DNA of 64,000 nt from Asticcacaulis tiandongensis (lineage in GTDB: Bacteria > Pseudomonadota > Alphaproteobacteria > Caulobacterales > Caulobacteraceae), in the NCBI RefSeq assembly GCF_006475605.1, contig NZ_SSBC01000010.1:1342802-1406801 (forward strand), written 5' to 3'. The notes beneath the pieces were generated by a model, which was not told the DNA's origin, made no database searches, and saw only the letters and a program-made list of their open reading frames with translations. A program made the position numbers and the translations under genes. Position 1 is the stretch's first letter. Each line of letters opens with the position of its first letter. Shown here piece after piece: positions 36,062 through 45,518 of this stretch.

Positions 36062-37447
36062 CTACAGCCACTCAATAAACGATTTTACCGTCGTCACCGC
36101 TGCCGCAACATCGGCAGGCGCTTCGGTCAGGGTTTCCGTCAGACCATAGAGATCCGTAATGGCATCCGGTGCTTTCGGCTCAAAACCGAGCGCCTCAGTG
36201 ACGAAGGCCGGGAACTTGGCCGGATGTGCCGTCGACAGTACGATCTGAGGCGCATCACCTTTACGCTCAAGCGCCGCCGCCAGCGCCACCGCCGTATGCG
36301 GACATATGACCTGACCATATTTCTCATAGGCCAATTTGATGGTCGCCTTGGTGGTTTCTTCAGACACCGTAGAGGCCGACACCTCACCCTTAAGGGCGTT
36401 TTGCAGTTCGGGGCTTAAGGTCACCGCACCGGTCTGCCCAAAGGTGTCGAACATGGCCTTTGTCGTTTCGGCATTACGGCCCGAGGCTTCAAACACCAGA
36501 CGCTCAAAATTCGACGGGGCCTGCACATCCATTGACACAGACGCCGTTTCCACGGCCTGACGACGGACATAGCGACCGGTATTGATCGCCTGATTAAGCG
36601 CATCATTGCGGTTTACGGCGGCATGGAGATGACCGACATTGCCACCGATCTTGCGCCCGACCCAACCGGCGAAGGCGTCACCGAAATTACCGGTCGGCAC
36701 AACAAACTCAGGCTTGTCCGCGCCGGATTTCGCCGCCGCCGCCAGATAATAGGGCACCTGCCCCAGCAAACGGCCCCAGTTGATCGAATTGACCGACGAG
36801 ATCAGACCGGCGGTCTTAAGCGATGGCTCGGTCAGCAGCGCCTTGACGATCTTCTGACAGTCATCGAAATCACCTTCAACGCCGACATTGAGCACATTCT
36901 CGGCCTCAACCGTGGTCATTTGCAGACGCTGCACCGGCGACACGCGACCGAGCGGATGGAACACGATCAGCTTGACATGCTCGGAACCGGCAAAGGCGCG
37001 CACAGCGGCAGCGCCGGTATCACCTGATGTCGCCGTCACCAGCGTCAGCTTCTCACCGCGTTGCGCCAGCGCCGCATCGGTCAGCGGGGCCATCATCTGC
37101 ATGGCCATATCTTTGAACGCCAGAGTAGGCCCGTGATAAAGCTCTAGTATCCAGAGATTATCCTCAAGCTTGGTCAGCGGCACCTCGCCATTGCGCAGAA
37201 ACGCCGCTTCGGTCTTGGCGGCGGCAGCCTTAACGGCGTGCTCACCCAGCACATTGACGCCAAACAGGTTCAGAAGGCTTTCGGTCAGATCGCCATAGCC
37301 ACCGGCCGAAGCTTCCTTCAGATCAAACGCCGGCACCGGCCAGCTTTCCGGCACATAAAGTCCGCCATCGGGTGTCAGGCCATCAAGCAAAGCGCCTGCA
37401 AAGTTACGAGGCTCTTTGAAACCACGGGTGCCGATATAGTTCATCAC
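36062..37447 (-). CDS. thrC: Threonine synthase
   Basis: 461 aa. MNYIGTRG start, PLP-lysine in GPTLAFKDMAMQ (about residue 112), TATSGDTGAAAVRAF phosphate-binding loop, and VPTGNFGDAFAGW further on. This matches the longer (class I, fungal/proteobacterial) threonine synthases. It converts O-phosphohomoserine to threonine in the cytoplasm. The gene is divergent from proB with 146 nt between starts. Confidence 0.95.
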   Translation of the reverse strand: MMNYIGTRGFKEPRNFAGALLDGLTPDGGLYVPESWPVPAFDLKEASAGGYGDLTESLLNLFGVNVLGEHAVKAAAAKTEAAFLRNGEVPLTKLEDNLWILELYHGPTLAFKDMAMQMMAPLTDAALAQRGEKLTLVTATSGDTGAAAVRAFAGSEHVKLIVFHPLGRVSPVQRLQMTTVEAENVLNVGVEGDFDDCQKIVKALLTEPSLKTAGLISSVNSINWGRLLGQVPYYLAAAAKSGADKPEFVVPTGNFGDAFAGWVGRKIGGNVGHLHAAVNRNDALNQAINTGRYVRRQAVETASVSMDVQAPSNFERLVFEASGRNAETTKAMFDTFGQTGAVTLSPELQNALKGEVSASTVSEETTKATIKLAYEKYGQVICPHTAVALAAALERKGDAPQIVLSTAHPAKFPAFVTEALGFEPKAPDAITDLYGLTETLTEAPADVAAAVTTVKSFIEWL

Positions 37448-37593
37448 TTCACGTCCTCTGAACTTCTGTGCTTTGGCGTCTCAAACCTGCCTTGCTTAAG
37501 GCGGGGTTTGTCCGCTAAATGCGCATGGGGGTGCGCCAACCTATTCTGTGTGCGGCGGGCCTATCATTTTAAGCGGCGTTAGAAAAGACTTTC

Positions 37594-38748
37594 ATGGGTT
37601 CCCAGACGACAAAATCGGCTTTCCCCGCGCATCTGGCGGCGGCCAGACGGATCACCATTAAGGTAGGGTCGGCGCTTCTGGTCGATACGGAAACCGGCAA
37701 GGCCGATCTGGCATGGGCCAAAGGACTGGCGCAGGATATTGCCGCCCTTAAGGCCTCCGGCACCGAAGTCGTGCTGGTATCTTCGGGTGCCGTGGCGCTG
37801 GGGCGGCGCTATCTTGGCCTCAGATCCGGCAAGCTGACGCTCGATCAGAAACAGGCCGCCGCCGCCGCCGGTCAACCCATCCTCATGCGGGCCTGGCGCG
37901 AAGCCTTTGAGCCGCTGGACACCAAGGTAGCGCAGGTGCTGCTGACGCGCGAAGACACCGAACGTCGCCGCCGCTGGCTTAATGCGCGCGAAACCGTCGA
38001 TACCCTGCTGAAACTCGGGGCCGTGCCGATCGTCAACGAAAACGACACGGTGGCCACCGAAGAAATCCGTTATGGCGACAATGACCGTCTGGCGGCGCGT
38101 ACCGCCATGCTCGTACAGGCCGAGGCGCTGGTGCTTCTGTCTGATGTTGACGGGCTTTACACCGCCGATCCGCGCAAAGACCCCACTGCCCGACATCTGC
38201 CTGTCATCGAGACCATAACGCCGGATATCGAAAGCATGGCTGGCGGGGCCAATGCCGATACGGGTGTCGGCACAGGCGGCATGGCCACCAAGCTAATGGC
38301 CGCCCGCATTGCCGGTTCGGCAGGGTGTTCGACCACCATTGCCCACGGCGGCGCAAACCAACCCCTCACCGCCTTAAGCACCGGCGCACGTTTCACCCTC
38401 ATCAAAGCGCCTTCCACCACCAAGGCCGCCTACAAGGCATGGATCGCAGGCACCGTGGTTCCCGCTGGTCAAATTCATATTGATGATGGTGCTGTAAAGG
38501 CCCTGCACAACGGCAAAAGCCTGCTGCCCTCGGGCATTACCCGCGTCACTGGCCTGTTTGAAAAGGGCGAAAGCGTCAGTGTCTGTGATGCAAATGGCAC
38601 CGAACGCGCCCGCGGCATCGTCGCCTATGGCTCGGACGACATCGCCCTGATCAAAGGCCACGGCAGTCAGGACACCGAATCCATTCTGGGCTATACCGCC
38701 GGTGCCGAGGTCATCCACCGCGACGACATGGTTGTGCTCGGCTCATGA
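37594..38748 (+). CDS. proB: Glutamate 5-kinase
   Basis: 384 aa. Amino-acid kinase domain: [41 protein letters not shown]-like YGDNDRLAA and [16 protein letters not shown]. The C-terminal PUA domain starts near residue 280 ([19 protein letters not shown]). First step of proline synthesis. In some relatives it is paired with obgE; here it overlaps a small unknown gene by 4 nt, with proA following after a repeat. Confidence 0.95.
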   Translation: MGSQTTKSAFPAHLAAARRITIKVGSALLVDTETGKADLAWAKGLAQDIAALKASGTEVVLVSSGAVALGRRYLGLRSGKLTLDQKQAAAAAGQPILMRAWREAFEPLDTKVAQVLLTREDTERRRRWLNARETVDTLLKLGAVPIVNENDTVATEEIRYGDNDRLAARTAMLVQAEALVLLSDVDGLYTADPRKDPTARHLPVIETITPDIESMAGGANADTGVGTGGMATKLMAARIAGSAGCSTTIAHGGANQPLTALSTGARFTLIKAPSTTKAAYKAWIAGTVVPAGQIHIDDGAVKALHNGKSLLPSGITRVTGLFEKGESVSVCDANGTERARGIVAYGSDDIALIKGHGSQDTESILGYTAGAEVIHRDDMVVLGS

Positions 38749-39113
38749 ACTGGCTGAAAAAACTCCTTCATCGCCCGACAGAACTTTCTGCACCGGCACC
38801 GGAGCGCCTAACCCTTTCATTGACCGACACAGGCTTCAGCGCCCGCCTGTCCGGCCCGCACACCGCCGTCCATGTCCGCTGGCAGGATGTGCTGAAAATC
38901 ACCCTGTTCATTACTGACAAAGGCCCGTTTGACGACACGCACTTCCTGCATATTGCCCACACGGGCGGTGACCTGACGATCCCGCATCAGGCCAATAATA
39001 TGCCCGCCTTTGCCGAACACCTCCGCACCCTCTCAGGCTTTGATGCCGCTGCCTACGAGGCCGGACTGGCCAGCGAAGATAACGGATACTTTATCACCTG
39101 CTATCAGGCCTGA
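38745..39113 (+). CDS. Small protein of unknown function, coupled to proB
   Basis: 122 aa, ATG overlapping the proB stop by 4 nt. [13 protein letters not shown] is a basic N-terminal helix. The rest is a compact alpha/beta sequence ([40 protein letters not shown]). No family is recognised with confidence. The translational coupling to proB suggests co-expression, not necessarily a role in proline synthesis. Confidence 0.8.
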   Translation: MNWLKKLLHRPTELSAPAPERLTLSLTDTGFSARLSGPHTAVHVRWQDVLKITLFITDKGPFDDTHFLHIAHTGGDLTIPHQANNMPAFAEHLRTLSGFDAAAYEAGLASEDNGYFITCYQA

Positions 39114-39162
39114 GGCGCTGTCTTGTAAATCAGGCAACCATGCCCTAAATTGAAGCCCGAAC

Positions 39163-39231
39163 CTTCATACCTCCCCAATTCATTGGGGAGGGGGACCGCG
39201 ACCCGCGAGGGTCGGGGTGGTGGGGTAGCTT
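39163..39231 (+). repeat. A palindromic repeat
   Basis: CATACCTCCCCAA-ttca-TTGGGGAGG, second hairpin CGACCC-gcga-GGGTCG, tail GGTGGTGGGGTAGC. Between the proB-coupled gene and proA. + strand. Confidence 0.87.
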
Positions 39232-39287
39232 TCCCGCCTCTCGTTACAAAAGCGTATGAACCTGCAAATACTTAATGGATATCTATT

Positions 39288-40559
39288 ATGGACGACACTT
39301 CCGGCCTTAGCCTGACGCAACTGATGACCGCACTGGCGCAAGACGCCAAGGCAGGTGCTGAAGCCCTGCGTCTGGCGGGCCCGGAAATCCGTACCCAGAT
39401 CATCCTTGATGCCGCTCAGGCCATCCGCGCCCGTCAGGCCGATATCCTTACGGCCAATGCCTCAGACGTCGAAGCCGCCTCCGGCAAGGGCCTCTCCAGC
39501 GCTATGGTTGAGCGTCTGGTGCTCAACGCCGACCGCGTCGAAGCCATGGCCAAAGGCCTCGAAGAGGTCGCGGCACTGGCTGATCCCGTGGGCCGCGAAC
39601 TGGCCCGCTGGAGCCGCCCCAACGGCCTTGATATTGCCCGCGTCTCCACCCCTATCGGCGTCATCGGCATTATCTACGAAAGCCGTCCCAATGTGACGGC
39701 GGACGCCGCAGCCCTGTGCATCCGCTCCAGCAATGGCGCGATCCTGCGCACCGGCTCCGAAGCCATCAATTCGGCCCGCGCTATCTATGCGGCCTTTGAG
39801 GACGCCTTTGCGCGACATAACATGCCCGCAGCGGTACAACTGGTGCCGACGACGGATCGTGACGCCGTGGGCCTGTTGCTCGGTGGCTTGAACGATACGG
39901 TCAACCTGATCATTCCCCGTGGCGGCAAGTCACTGGTGGCGCGCGTGCAATCCGAAGCCCGTGTGCCCGTTCTGGCGCACCTCGAAGGGCTGAACCACAC
40001 CTATATCCACGCCAGGGCCGATCCCAAAAAGGCCCTTGAGATAACCCTCAATGCCAAGATGCGTCGCGTCTCGGTGTGTGGCGCGACCGAAACCCTGCTG
40101 ATCGACGACGCCGTGGCCGCAAACCTTCTGCCTGAAATCGCAAAGGCCCTTGAGGCCAAGGGCTGCGAACTGCGCGGTGACGCTAAGGCACAGTTGATCT
40201 ACGCCATGAAGGCCGCCACCGAAGACGACTGGCGCACCGAATATCTGGAGCCGGTCTTGTCCATAAAGGTCGTGTCCGGCATCGAAGACGCCATTGCCCA
40301 CATCGCCACATACGGCACCCAACACACCGAAGCCATCATCACCGAAGATGCACAGGCGGCGGAAACCTTCCTCAACGAGGTGGATTCGGCCATCGTGATC
40401 TGGAACGCTTCAACGCAGTATGCCGATGGCGGTGAGTTTGGTCTGGGCGGCGAAATCGGTATTGCCACAGGCCGGATGCACGCCCGTGGCCCCGTGGGTG
40501 CCGATCAGCTGACGACTTTCAAATATGTCGTGCGCGGCGCAGGCCAAACCCGCCCATAA
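39288..40559 (+). CDS. proA: Gamma-glutamyl phosphate reductase
   Basis: 423 aa. RVSTPIGVIGIIYESRPNVT, ILRTGSEAINS, LIIPRGGKSLV and the catalytic Cys in RVSVCGATETLLIDD, with GEFGLGGEIGIATGRMHARG at the C-terminus. It reduces glutamyl-5-phosphate to the semialdehyde, the second step of proline synthesis after ProB. Normal length. It is co-directional with proB but separated by the unknown gene and a repeat, about 540 nt away. Confidence 0.95.
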   Translation: MDDTSGLSLTQLMTALAQDAKAGAEALRLAGPEIRTQIILDAAQAIRARQADILTANASDVEAASGKGLSSAMVERLVLNADRVEAMAKGLEEVAALADPVGRELARWSRPNGLDIARVSTPIGVIGIIYESRPNVTADAAALCIRSSNGAILRTGSEAINSARAIYAAFEDAFARHNMPAAVQLVPTTDRDAVGLLLGGLNDTVNLIIPRGGKSLVARVQSEARVPVLAHLEGLNHTYIHARADPKKALEITLNAKMRRVSVCGATETLLIDDAVAANLLPEIAKALEAKGCELRGDAKAQLIYAMKAATEDDWRTEYLEPVLSIKVVSGIEDAIAHIATYGTQHTEAIITEDAQAAETFLNEVDSAIVIWNASTQYADGGEFGLGGEIGIATGRMHARGPVGADQLTTFKYVVRGAGQTRP

Positions 40560-40583
40560 GCCACGCCCTAAACCCTGCGCACA

Positions 40584-40605
40584 CCGTCACATCCCTGTCG
40601 TGAAA
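40584..40605 (+). promoter_or_regulatory. Candidate Pho box upstream of phoR
   Basis: Two adjacent 11-mers, CCGTCACATCC and CTGTCGTGAAA, resemble the CTGTCATAAAA unit of the Pho box. They lie 128 nt before the phoR start. The match is weaker than that of the site before phoU. Confidence 0.4.
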
Positions 40606-40732
40606 CCCTCGTAAGGCTCTGTACAAACAGAGGTTGTGACCGTGTGTGTGCCGGAAATGACTAATGATAAATTAACACCGCTTACGGCATATATTCCCTG
40701 ACACCCCCGTTAGACTGAATCTGAACAAGCCT

Positions 40733-42223
40733 ATGACCGAAACCTCAGGTACGGACAAAACCTATATTCCTCTGGGGCTTCTGACCGGCAGCGTGGGCCT
40801 TTTGCTGCTGATCACAGGCGCGCTGGGTCAGTGGAACGGACCCCTGTGGATTGGCATCGCTCTATTGGGCTTCAGCCTGCATAATCTGACACAGGACGTC
40901 AAACGCCTGCGCGACGCCATCCCTGAAACACCGGTACATCTTCCGGTCAATATCGACGAAGATTCCGGCTTTCAGGAGGCCTTAAGCGCCCTGCCCGATC
41001 CGGTGCTGATCGTCTCGGGCTTCGAACCACACGACATCGCCGGCCGCTGGATCGTTTTCGCCAATGCCGCCGCCCGCACCCTGTTCGGCATTACCGGCGA
41101 CAACAGCCTGCTCGTCAGCTCCATGCGTAACCCGCAATTGCTTGATGCCGTAGATGTCGCCCTGTTTGATCGTCAGGCGCGGCATACCTCCTTTGAAACT
41201 TCAGGCGCACAGGATCAGTTCTGGCAGGCCTGGACGGCACCCCTGCCCAATCCGACGGGGGCCAAAAAACTGGCGCTGGTGGTCATTCATGACGAAACCG
41301 ATACGCGGCGCATTGAACGTATGCGTGCCGACTTCCTCGCCAATGCCAGCCATGAACTGCGCACCCCTCTGGCCTCGGTCAGCGGGTTTATCGAGACCCT
41401 GCGCGGCCCGGCAAAGGATGACCCCGCCGCCCGTGATAAGTTCTTAGGGATCATGGCCGCTCAGGCCGAGCGCATGGGGCGGCTGATCAACGACCTTCTG
41501 TCCTTAAGCCGCATCGAGATGAACGAGCACGTCCCGCCCGCCGGTGAGGCTGACCTGTCGTCCGCCGTCAATGACGTCATGGACACCCTAAGCGTTCTGG
41601 CGCGCGAAAAAAATGTCGCTTTACGGGTGACCGGCCCCGCCACCGGTCTTTACCGCATCACCGCCGACCGCGACCAGATCATTCAGGTCATTCAGAACCT
41701 CAGCGACAACGCCCTGAAATACAGTTCCGCCGGTGCCGAAGTCCATATCGATATCCGCATTAACCAAACCAAGGAACAGGCCAATGCCGTGCGTGAACCC
41801 GGTGCCGCGCGTCTGGTGCTTTTAAAACCAGACCGCACCCCCCAAAGCTCAGACCTCTATACGGTTATCAGGGTGCGCGATTCAGGCCCGGGCATCCGGC
41901 GCGAATTTCTGCCGCGACTGGCCGAGCGCTTTTACCGCGTCGAAGGCCAGAAAAGCGGTGACCGGCTGGGCACAGGTCTCGGTCTGGCCATCGTCAAGCA
42001 CATCATCAACCGTCATCGCGGCGGGCTGCTGGTCGAATCGGTCAGCCACAGCCCCCCCGGCGAAAAAGAAACGCTGGGCGTCCTGCCTGATGCCCCGCGC
42101 AGCGATCACGCAACGCCCCCGCCTGTGGTTCCGCTCGAAACCTTTACCGCCTTCACCGCCTATTTCCCGCAGCCGCGCCGCTTCGACGTTCCACCTGAAC
42201 CCCACGCCATCACTGAATCATGA
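40733..42223 (+). CDS. phoR: Phosphate regulon sensor histidine kinase
   Basis: 496 aa. Two membrane segments near residues 12-52 (LGLLTGSVGLLLLI, PLWIGIALLGFSLHNL), a PAS-like region (LSALPDPVLIVSG), H-box FLANASHELRTPLASVSGF (His about residue 207), N-box LSDNALKYS, and G-boxes DSGPGI and GTGLGLAIVKHI. It includes loops not usual in PhoR (around INQTKEQANAVREPGA and near the C-terminus). With phoU and phoB downstream the assignment is firm. It phosphorylates PhoB on phosphate starvation. Confidence 0.93.
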   Translation: MTETSGTDKTYIPLGLLTGSVGLLLLITGALGQWNGPLWIGIALLGFSLHNLTQDVKRLRDAIPETPVHLPVNIDEDSGFQEALSALPDPVLIVSGFEPHDIAGRWIVFANAAARTLFGITGDNSLLVSSMRNPQLLDAVDVALFDRQARHTSFETSGAQDQFWQAWTAPLPNPTGAKKLALVVIHDETDTRRIERMRADFLANASHELRTPLASVSGFIETLRGPAKDDPAARDKFLGIMAAQAERMGRLINDLLSLSRIEMNEHVPPAGEADLSSAVNDVMDTLSVLAREKNVALRVTGPATGLYRITADRDQIIQVIQNLSDNALKYSSAGAEVHIDIRINQTKEQANAVREPGAARLVLLKPDRTPQSSDLYTVIRVRDSGPGIRREFLPRLAERFYRVEGQKSGDRLGTGLGLAIVKHIINRHRGGLLVESVSHSPPGEKETLGVLPDAPRSDHATPPPVVPLETFTAFTAYFPQPRRFDVPPEPHAITES

Positions 42224-42247
42224 CAGATATGGCCGCAAAGCCCGTCA

Positions 42248-42280
42248 CTGTAATATGTTTGTCACAAAACTAACATAAAG
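42248..42280 (+). promoter_or_regulatory. Pho box (three 11-bp repeats) upstream of phoU
   Basis: CTGTAATATGT, TTGTCACAAAA and CTAACATAAAG are consecutive 11-mers each matching the PhoB unit CTGTCATAAAA at 8-9 of 11 positions. The site lies between phoR and phoU, 133 nt before the phoU start, exactly where pstC would begin in Caulobacter. It should make phoU-phoB phosphate-regulated on their own. Confidence 0.75.
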
Positions 42281-42412
42281 CGCAGAGGGTCGGCCTTAAG
42301 AGGCTGGCCTGAAGGGAATGACGGTTTTGGCGCTTTGGTGCTTGCCCCGGCAAACGGGCAGCGTATGTTGATCTTATAAACCTCACCCCTCTGGTTAAGG
42401 ACACTGATTGAA

Positions 42413-43099
42413 ATGAACCCGCATATTGTCAAAACCTACGGCGAAGAACTGGATCAGCTCAGCGCCGAAGTCATATTGATGGGTGGCCTGGCCGAAGCTC
42501 AGGTGGCCGATGCCGTCGAAGCCGTCGCCCGCCGCGATGTGGCACTGGCCCAGAGCGTCATTACCCGCGACCACCGTCTTGATGAGCTTGAAAAAGACAT
42601 CGAGCGCAAATCCATCCGACTGATTGCCCTGCGTCAGCCGATGGCCGCTGACCTGCGCAAGACGGTCGCCGCCATGAAGATTTCCACCTCGCTCGAACGT
42701 ACCGGCGATCTGGCCAAAAACATCGCCAAGCGCGCCGTGATCATCTCCGAAGCCGAACCGATGTCGCCCCTGACGCGTTCGATTGAACGCATGGGTAAGC
42801 TTGTGTCCTCGCGCCTCAGAGACGTCCTTGATGCTTACCGCAGTGGCAAGCTCGATATGGCCATGACCGTCTGGTCTTCGGACACAGAGGTCGATGAACA
42901 TTACAACGCCCTGTTCCGTGAACTTCTGACCTACATGATGGGCGACCCGCGCACCATCAGCGCCTGCACCCATATCCTGTTCATGGCCAAGAACCTTGAA
43001 CGCATCGGCGATCACGCGACCAATATTGCTGAACACATCCACTATGAGCTGACGGGCGAAGACTATGTCGAGGATCGCCCGAAAGGCACAACGGTTTAA
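42413..43099 (+). CDS. phoU: Phosphate signalling protein PhoU
   Basis: 228 aa, two PhoU three-helix repeats: LSAEVILMGGLAEAQVADAV...ITRDHRLDELEKDIERKS in the first and HYNALFRELLTYMMGDPRTI.ACTHILFMAKNLERIGDHATNIAE in the second, with the E/DxxxD metal-binding motifs. It normally bridges the Pst transporter and PhoR to turn the regulon off. Its usual neighbours pstSCAB are absent here. Confidence 0.95.
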   Translation: MNPHIVKTYGEELDQLSAEVILMGGLAEAQVADAVEAVARRDVALAQSVITRDHRLDELEKDIERKSIRLIALRQPMAADLRKTVAAMKISTSLERTGDLAKNIAKRAVIISEAEPMSPLTRSIERMGKLVSSRLRDVLDAYRSGKLDMAMTVWSSDTEVDEHYNALFRELLTYMMGDPRTISACTHILFMAKNLERIGDHATNIAEHIHYELTGEDYVEDRPKGTTV

Positions 43100-43150
43100 C
43101 CCTGCCCGTCACCGTCTGTGGTGATGGGTGACCAGACGGAATCTGTATCC

Positions 43151-43846
43151 ATGAGCGTAAAGCCCTATATCATCATCGCCGAGGACGAGGACGCTCTGTC
43201 CACCCTTCTGCAATATAACCTTGAAAAAGAAGGTTATGAGATCGGCATCGCCGCTGATGGCGAAGATGCCCTGATGATGATAGACGAACGCCTGCCGGAT
43301 CTTCTGGTTTGCGACTGGATGATGCCGAAGGTGTCCGGCATCGAAGTCACACGGCGGTTGCGGGTACAACCTGAAACCCGCAACCTGCCGATTGTCATGC
43401 TGACGGCCCGTTCCGAAGAGACCGACCGCATCCGCGGCCTTGATACCGGTGCCGATGACTATGTCGTCAAACCGTTCTCGATGGTTGAGCTGATTGCCCG
43501 TATCCGCGCCGTCCTGCGCCGCATCCGTCCGGGCCTGTCGGAAGAAAAGGTCGAGTTCGGTGAAATCACGGTGGATCGCCTGTCGCACCGCGTGCAACGT
43601 GCCGGTCGTGACATTCATCTGGGGCCGACCGAATACCGCCTGCTCGACTACCTCATTCAGCACCCGCGCCGCGTCTTCAGCCGCGAACAACTGCTTGATG
43701 CCGTTTGGGGTAATGATGTCTATGTCGAGGCCCGCACGGTCGATGTGCATATCGGTCGCCTGCGCAAGGCGCTGAACAACGACTCAGACTTTGACCCGAT
43801 CCGTACGGTACGCTCCGCCGGTTATTCCCTCGACTCGCAGGCCTGA
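43151..43846 (+). CDS. phoB: Phosphate regulon response regulator
   Basis: 231 aa from ATG 43151; ATG 43124 and GTG 43118 are longer options, none with a strong ribosome-binding site. Receiver: IIIAEDEDALSTLLQYNLEKEGY, phospho-Asp in VCDWMMPKVSG, Thr in MLTARSE, Lys in VVKPFS. The winged-helix DNA-binding domain starts near residue 135 (LGPTEYRLLDYLIQHPRRVF, TVDVHIGRLRKAL). OmpR/PhoB class. It follows phoU by about 50 nt. Confidence 0.95.
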   Translation: MSVKPYIIIAEDEDALSTLLQYNLEKEGYEIGIAADGEDALMMIDERLPDLLVCDWMMPKVSGIEVTRRLRVQPETRNLPIVMLTARSEETDRIRGLDTGADDYVVKPFSMVELIARIRAVLRRIRPGLSEEKVEFGEITVDRLSHRVQRAGRDIHLGPTEYRLLDYLIQHPRRVFSREQLLDAVWGNDVYVEARTVDVHIGRLRKALNNDSDFDPIRTVRSAGYSLDSQA

Positions 43847-43875
43847 CCCCCTCATCCGGCGCGTGGCAACAATCC

Positions 43876-43943
43876 TTTTCATACCTCCCCATTTTAATGG
43901 GGAGGGAGACCGCGACCGCTTGCGGGCGGGGTGGGGGGGCATC
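43876..43943 (+). repeat. A palindromic repeat
   Basis: CATACCTCCCCAT-ttta-ATGGGGAGG, second hairpin CCGC-tt-GCGG, tail GGGGTGGGGGGGCATC. Downstream of phoB. + strand. Confidence 0.82.
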
Positions 43944-43998
43944 TGGCTTGCTTTCGTACAAAAAGACAAGCAAGCCCACTATCCGTCTTTGCCCCCTC

Positions 43999-44027
43999 TT
44001 GGTATTTCGCCGGAATTTCGCTACACT
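43999..44027 (+). promoter_or_regulatory. Sigma-70-type promoter before the VOC gene
   Basis: TTGGTA (43999-44004), 17-nt spacer, TACACT (44022-44027). Transcription should begin near 44034, leaving a leader of about 119 nt before the VOC gene. Confidence 0.55.
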
Positions 44028-44033
44028 CAGCCG

Positions 44034-44152
44034 GTCTAAAACAGGTTAGGGAGGTGCGGTTGGCCCTCCCCCCGCAGAAACACGGGTCCTTCCGTTGCTA
44101 AACGGCCCATGACTTTCATTCGCCCGCACCGCGCAGGCGTCCACAGAAGGTT
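44034..44152 (+). ncRNA. Structured leader or small-RNA candidate
   Basis: The 306-nt gap after phoB holds an A repeat, then a promoter, then about 119 nt rich in hairpins: GGGAGG...CCCTCCC with a following C-run (44049-44074), GGG-tcctt-CCGTT-gcta-AACGG-CCC (44085-44108) and CGCC...GGCG (44121-44139). No known riboswitch or housekeeping RNA (SRP, 6S, tmRNA, RNase P) was recognised by eye. The strand is set by the promoter. Confidence 0.35.
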
Positions 44153-44581
44153 ATGGCTATGCAACAACAGATTTCCATCATCACCCTTGGCATCACAGAC
44201 CTCAGCCGCTCACGCCGCTTCTATACCGAAGGCTTTGGCTGGCAGCCCGTCTTTGAAAACCATGAAATTCTCTTTTATCAGATGAACGGTTTCGTCCTCG
44301 GCACTTTTGAGAAAAAAGCCCTCGAAGCCGACATGAACCGATGGGCATCGCCTCAACCGGCTGCCTTTTCCCTCGCACATAATGTCGCCACTCAGGGTGA
44401 CGTCGAACCGCTTATGCAGCAGTTGCTCAGCGCGGGCGGCACGTTACTTCGCCCTGCCGATGCGCCGTCGCATGGCGGTTATCGCGGCTATGTCGCTGAT
44501 CCGGACGACCATGCATGGGAAATTGCCTGGAACCCCGCATGGCGTATTGATGCCAACGGTCTTGTGACCTTCGGTTTGTAA
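44153..44581 (+). CDS. VOC family protein (glyoxalase/bleomycin-resistance fold)
   Basis: 142 aa. MQQQISIITLGITDLSRSRRFYTEGFGWQP is the classic first beta-alpha-beta unit; the second half ends PSHGGYRGYVADPDDHAWEIAWNP, with the usual metal-ligand Glu near the end. The fold covers glyoxalase I, dioxygenases and drug-binding proteins, so no reaction is assigned. ATG 44153 has AGAAGG upstream; 44159 is a possible alternative. Confidence 0.9.
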   Translation: MAMQQQISIITLGITDLSRSRRFYTEGFGWQPVFENHEILFYQMNGFVLGTFEKKALEADMNRWASPQPAAFSLAHNVATQGDVEPLMQQLLSAGGTLLRPADAPSHGGYRGYVADPDDHAWEIAWNPAWRIDANGLVTFGL

Positions 44582-44587
44582 CCATTC

Positions 44588-44616
44588 GCCAGAAGCCCGC
44601 TCATAAGGCTTCTGGC
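44588..44616. terminator. Bidirectional hairpin between VOC and hslO genes
   Basis: GCCAGAAGCC pairs perfectly with GGCTTCTGGC around a 9-nt loop in the 46-nt gap between convergent genes. It lacks a clear T-tract, so it may stabilise mRNA ends rather than terminate alone. Confidence 0.5.
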
Positions 44617-44627
44617 ATAAGCTCGTC

Positions 44628-45518
44628 CTATGGCTCGATATAATAGGTCGTCGAGCAATACTCGCAGGTGATATGCACCTTGCCGTCGGCCTCGATCATG
44701 TCAGCCTGATCCTCACCGGGGAAGGACTTCACCAGTTCCTCGACCTTTTCCTGAGAACAGCGGCACTTGCGCGTAATCTGGAACGGCGCAGACAGCCTGA
44801 CTCCATCTTCATGGAACAGACAATACAGTAACCGCTCGGCATCAAGGCTGAAATCCGTCAGCTCATCTTCCCCCAGTGTCGCAAACAGGGCGCGCACATG
44901 TGTAAAGGCTTCGCGGGTATCACCACGACTATCATCACTGGCCAGCGCCTGAATCATGGCCCCACCGGCGCGCCAGCGTCCGTCTTCCTGTGCCGCGGCC
45001 AGCTTGATCTGGGTCGGCACCTGTTCGGACTGGGCGAAATAATATTCCGCACATAACGACAGCGACTCACCTTCAATCGGCGTCACCCCCTGATAGCGCT
45101 CACCGCCATTATCCGGCTCAAGGGTCATAAGAAACGTCCCCTTGCCCAGCAAATCCTGCGCCCCAAGCAAGGTAAACTCCTGCGCATTAGCATTGATCAG
45201 CGCATTCAGTTCGCCTTCGTCAAACCGGCAAAACCCGCGCAGGGTGCCACTGGTATCATAGTCTGCGACGACATAGCGCACCGCCCCGTCACCTTGCGCC
45301 TGCATGATCAGGCGTCCGTCAAATTTCAGCGCCGAACCGACCAGAACCGCCAGCACACAGGCCTCAGCCAGCAGATTGGCCACAGGCGCCGGATAATCAT
45401 GCGCCGACAGGATTTCATTCAGCGACTCGTCCAGACGCACCAGCCTGCCGTGAACCGGCAAGGTATCAAGGACAAAACGCGCGGCGTAATCGCGGATCGG
45501 AGCGGAGGTCGTAGTCAT
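44628..45518 (-). CDS. hslO: Redox-regulated chaperone Hsp33
   Basis: 296 aa. DTLPVHGRLVRLDESLNEIL at the N-terminus; redox switch near the C-terminus with CRCSQEKVEELV and, about 30 residues later, CEYCSTTYYIEP: the CxC-x(~30)-CxxC zinc site of Hsp33. The zinc-bound form is inactive; oxidation releases zinc and turns the cytoplasmic chaperone on. Normal length. Confidence 0.95.
   Translation of the reverse strand: MTTTSAPIRDYAARFVLDTLPVHGRLVRLDESLNEILSAHDYPAPVANLLAEACVLAVLVGSALKFDGRLIMQAQGDGAVRYVVADYDTSGTLRGFCRFDEGELNALINANAQEFTLLGAQDLLGKGTFLMTLEPDNGGERYQGVTPIEGESLSLCAEYYFAQSEQVPTQIKLAAAQEDGRWRAGGAMIQALASDDSRGDTREAFTHVRALFATLGEDELTDFSLDAERLLYCLFHEDGVRLSAPFQITRKCRCSQEKVEELVKSFPGEDQADMIEADGKVHITCEYCSTTYYIEP

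Noticed and set aside
44034..44152. SRP RNA, 6S RNA or tmRNA in the gap before the VOC gene
   Set aside because: The conserved SRP tetraloop region, tmRNA tRNA-like ends and a 6S-type long bubble stem could not be found by eye, so only an unnamed structured leader is proposed.
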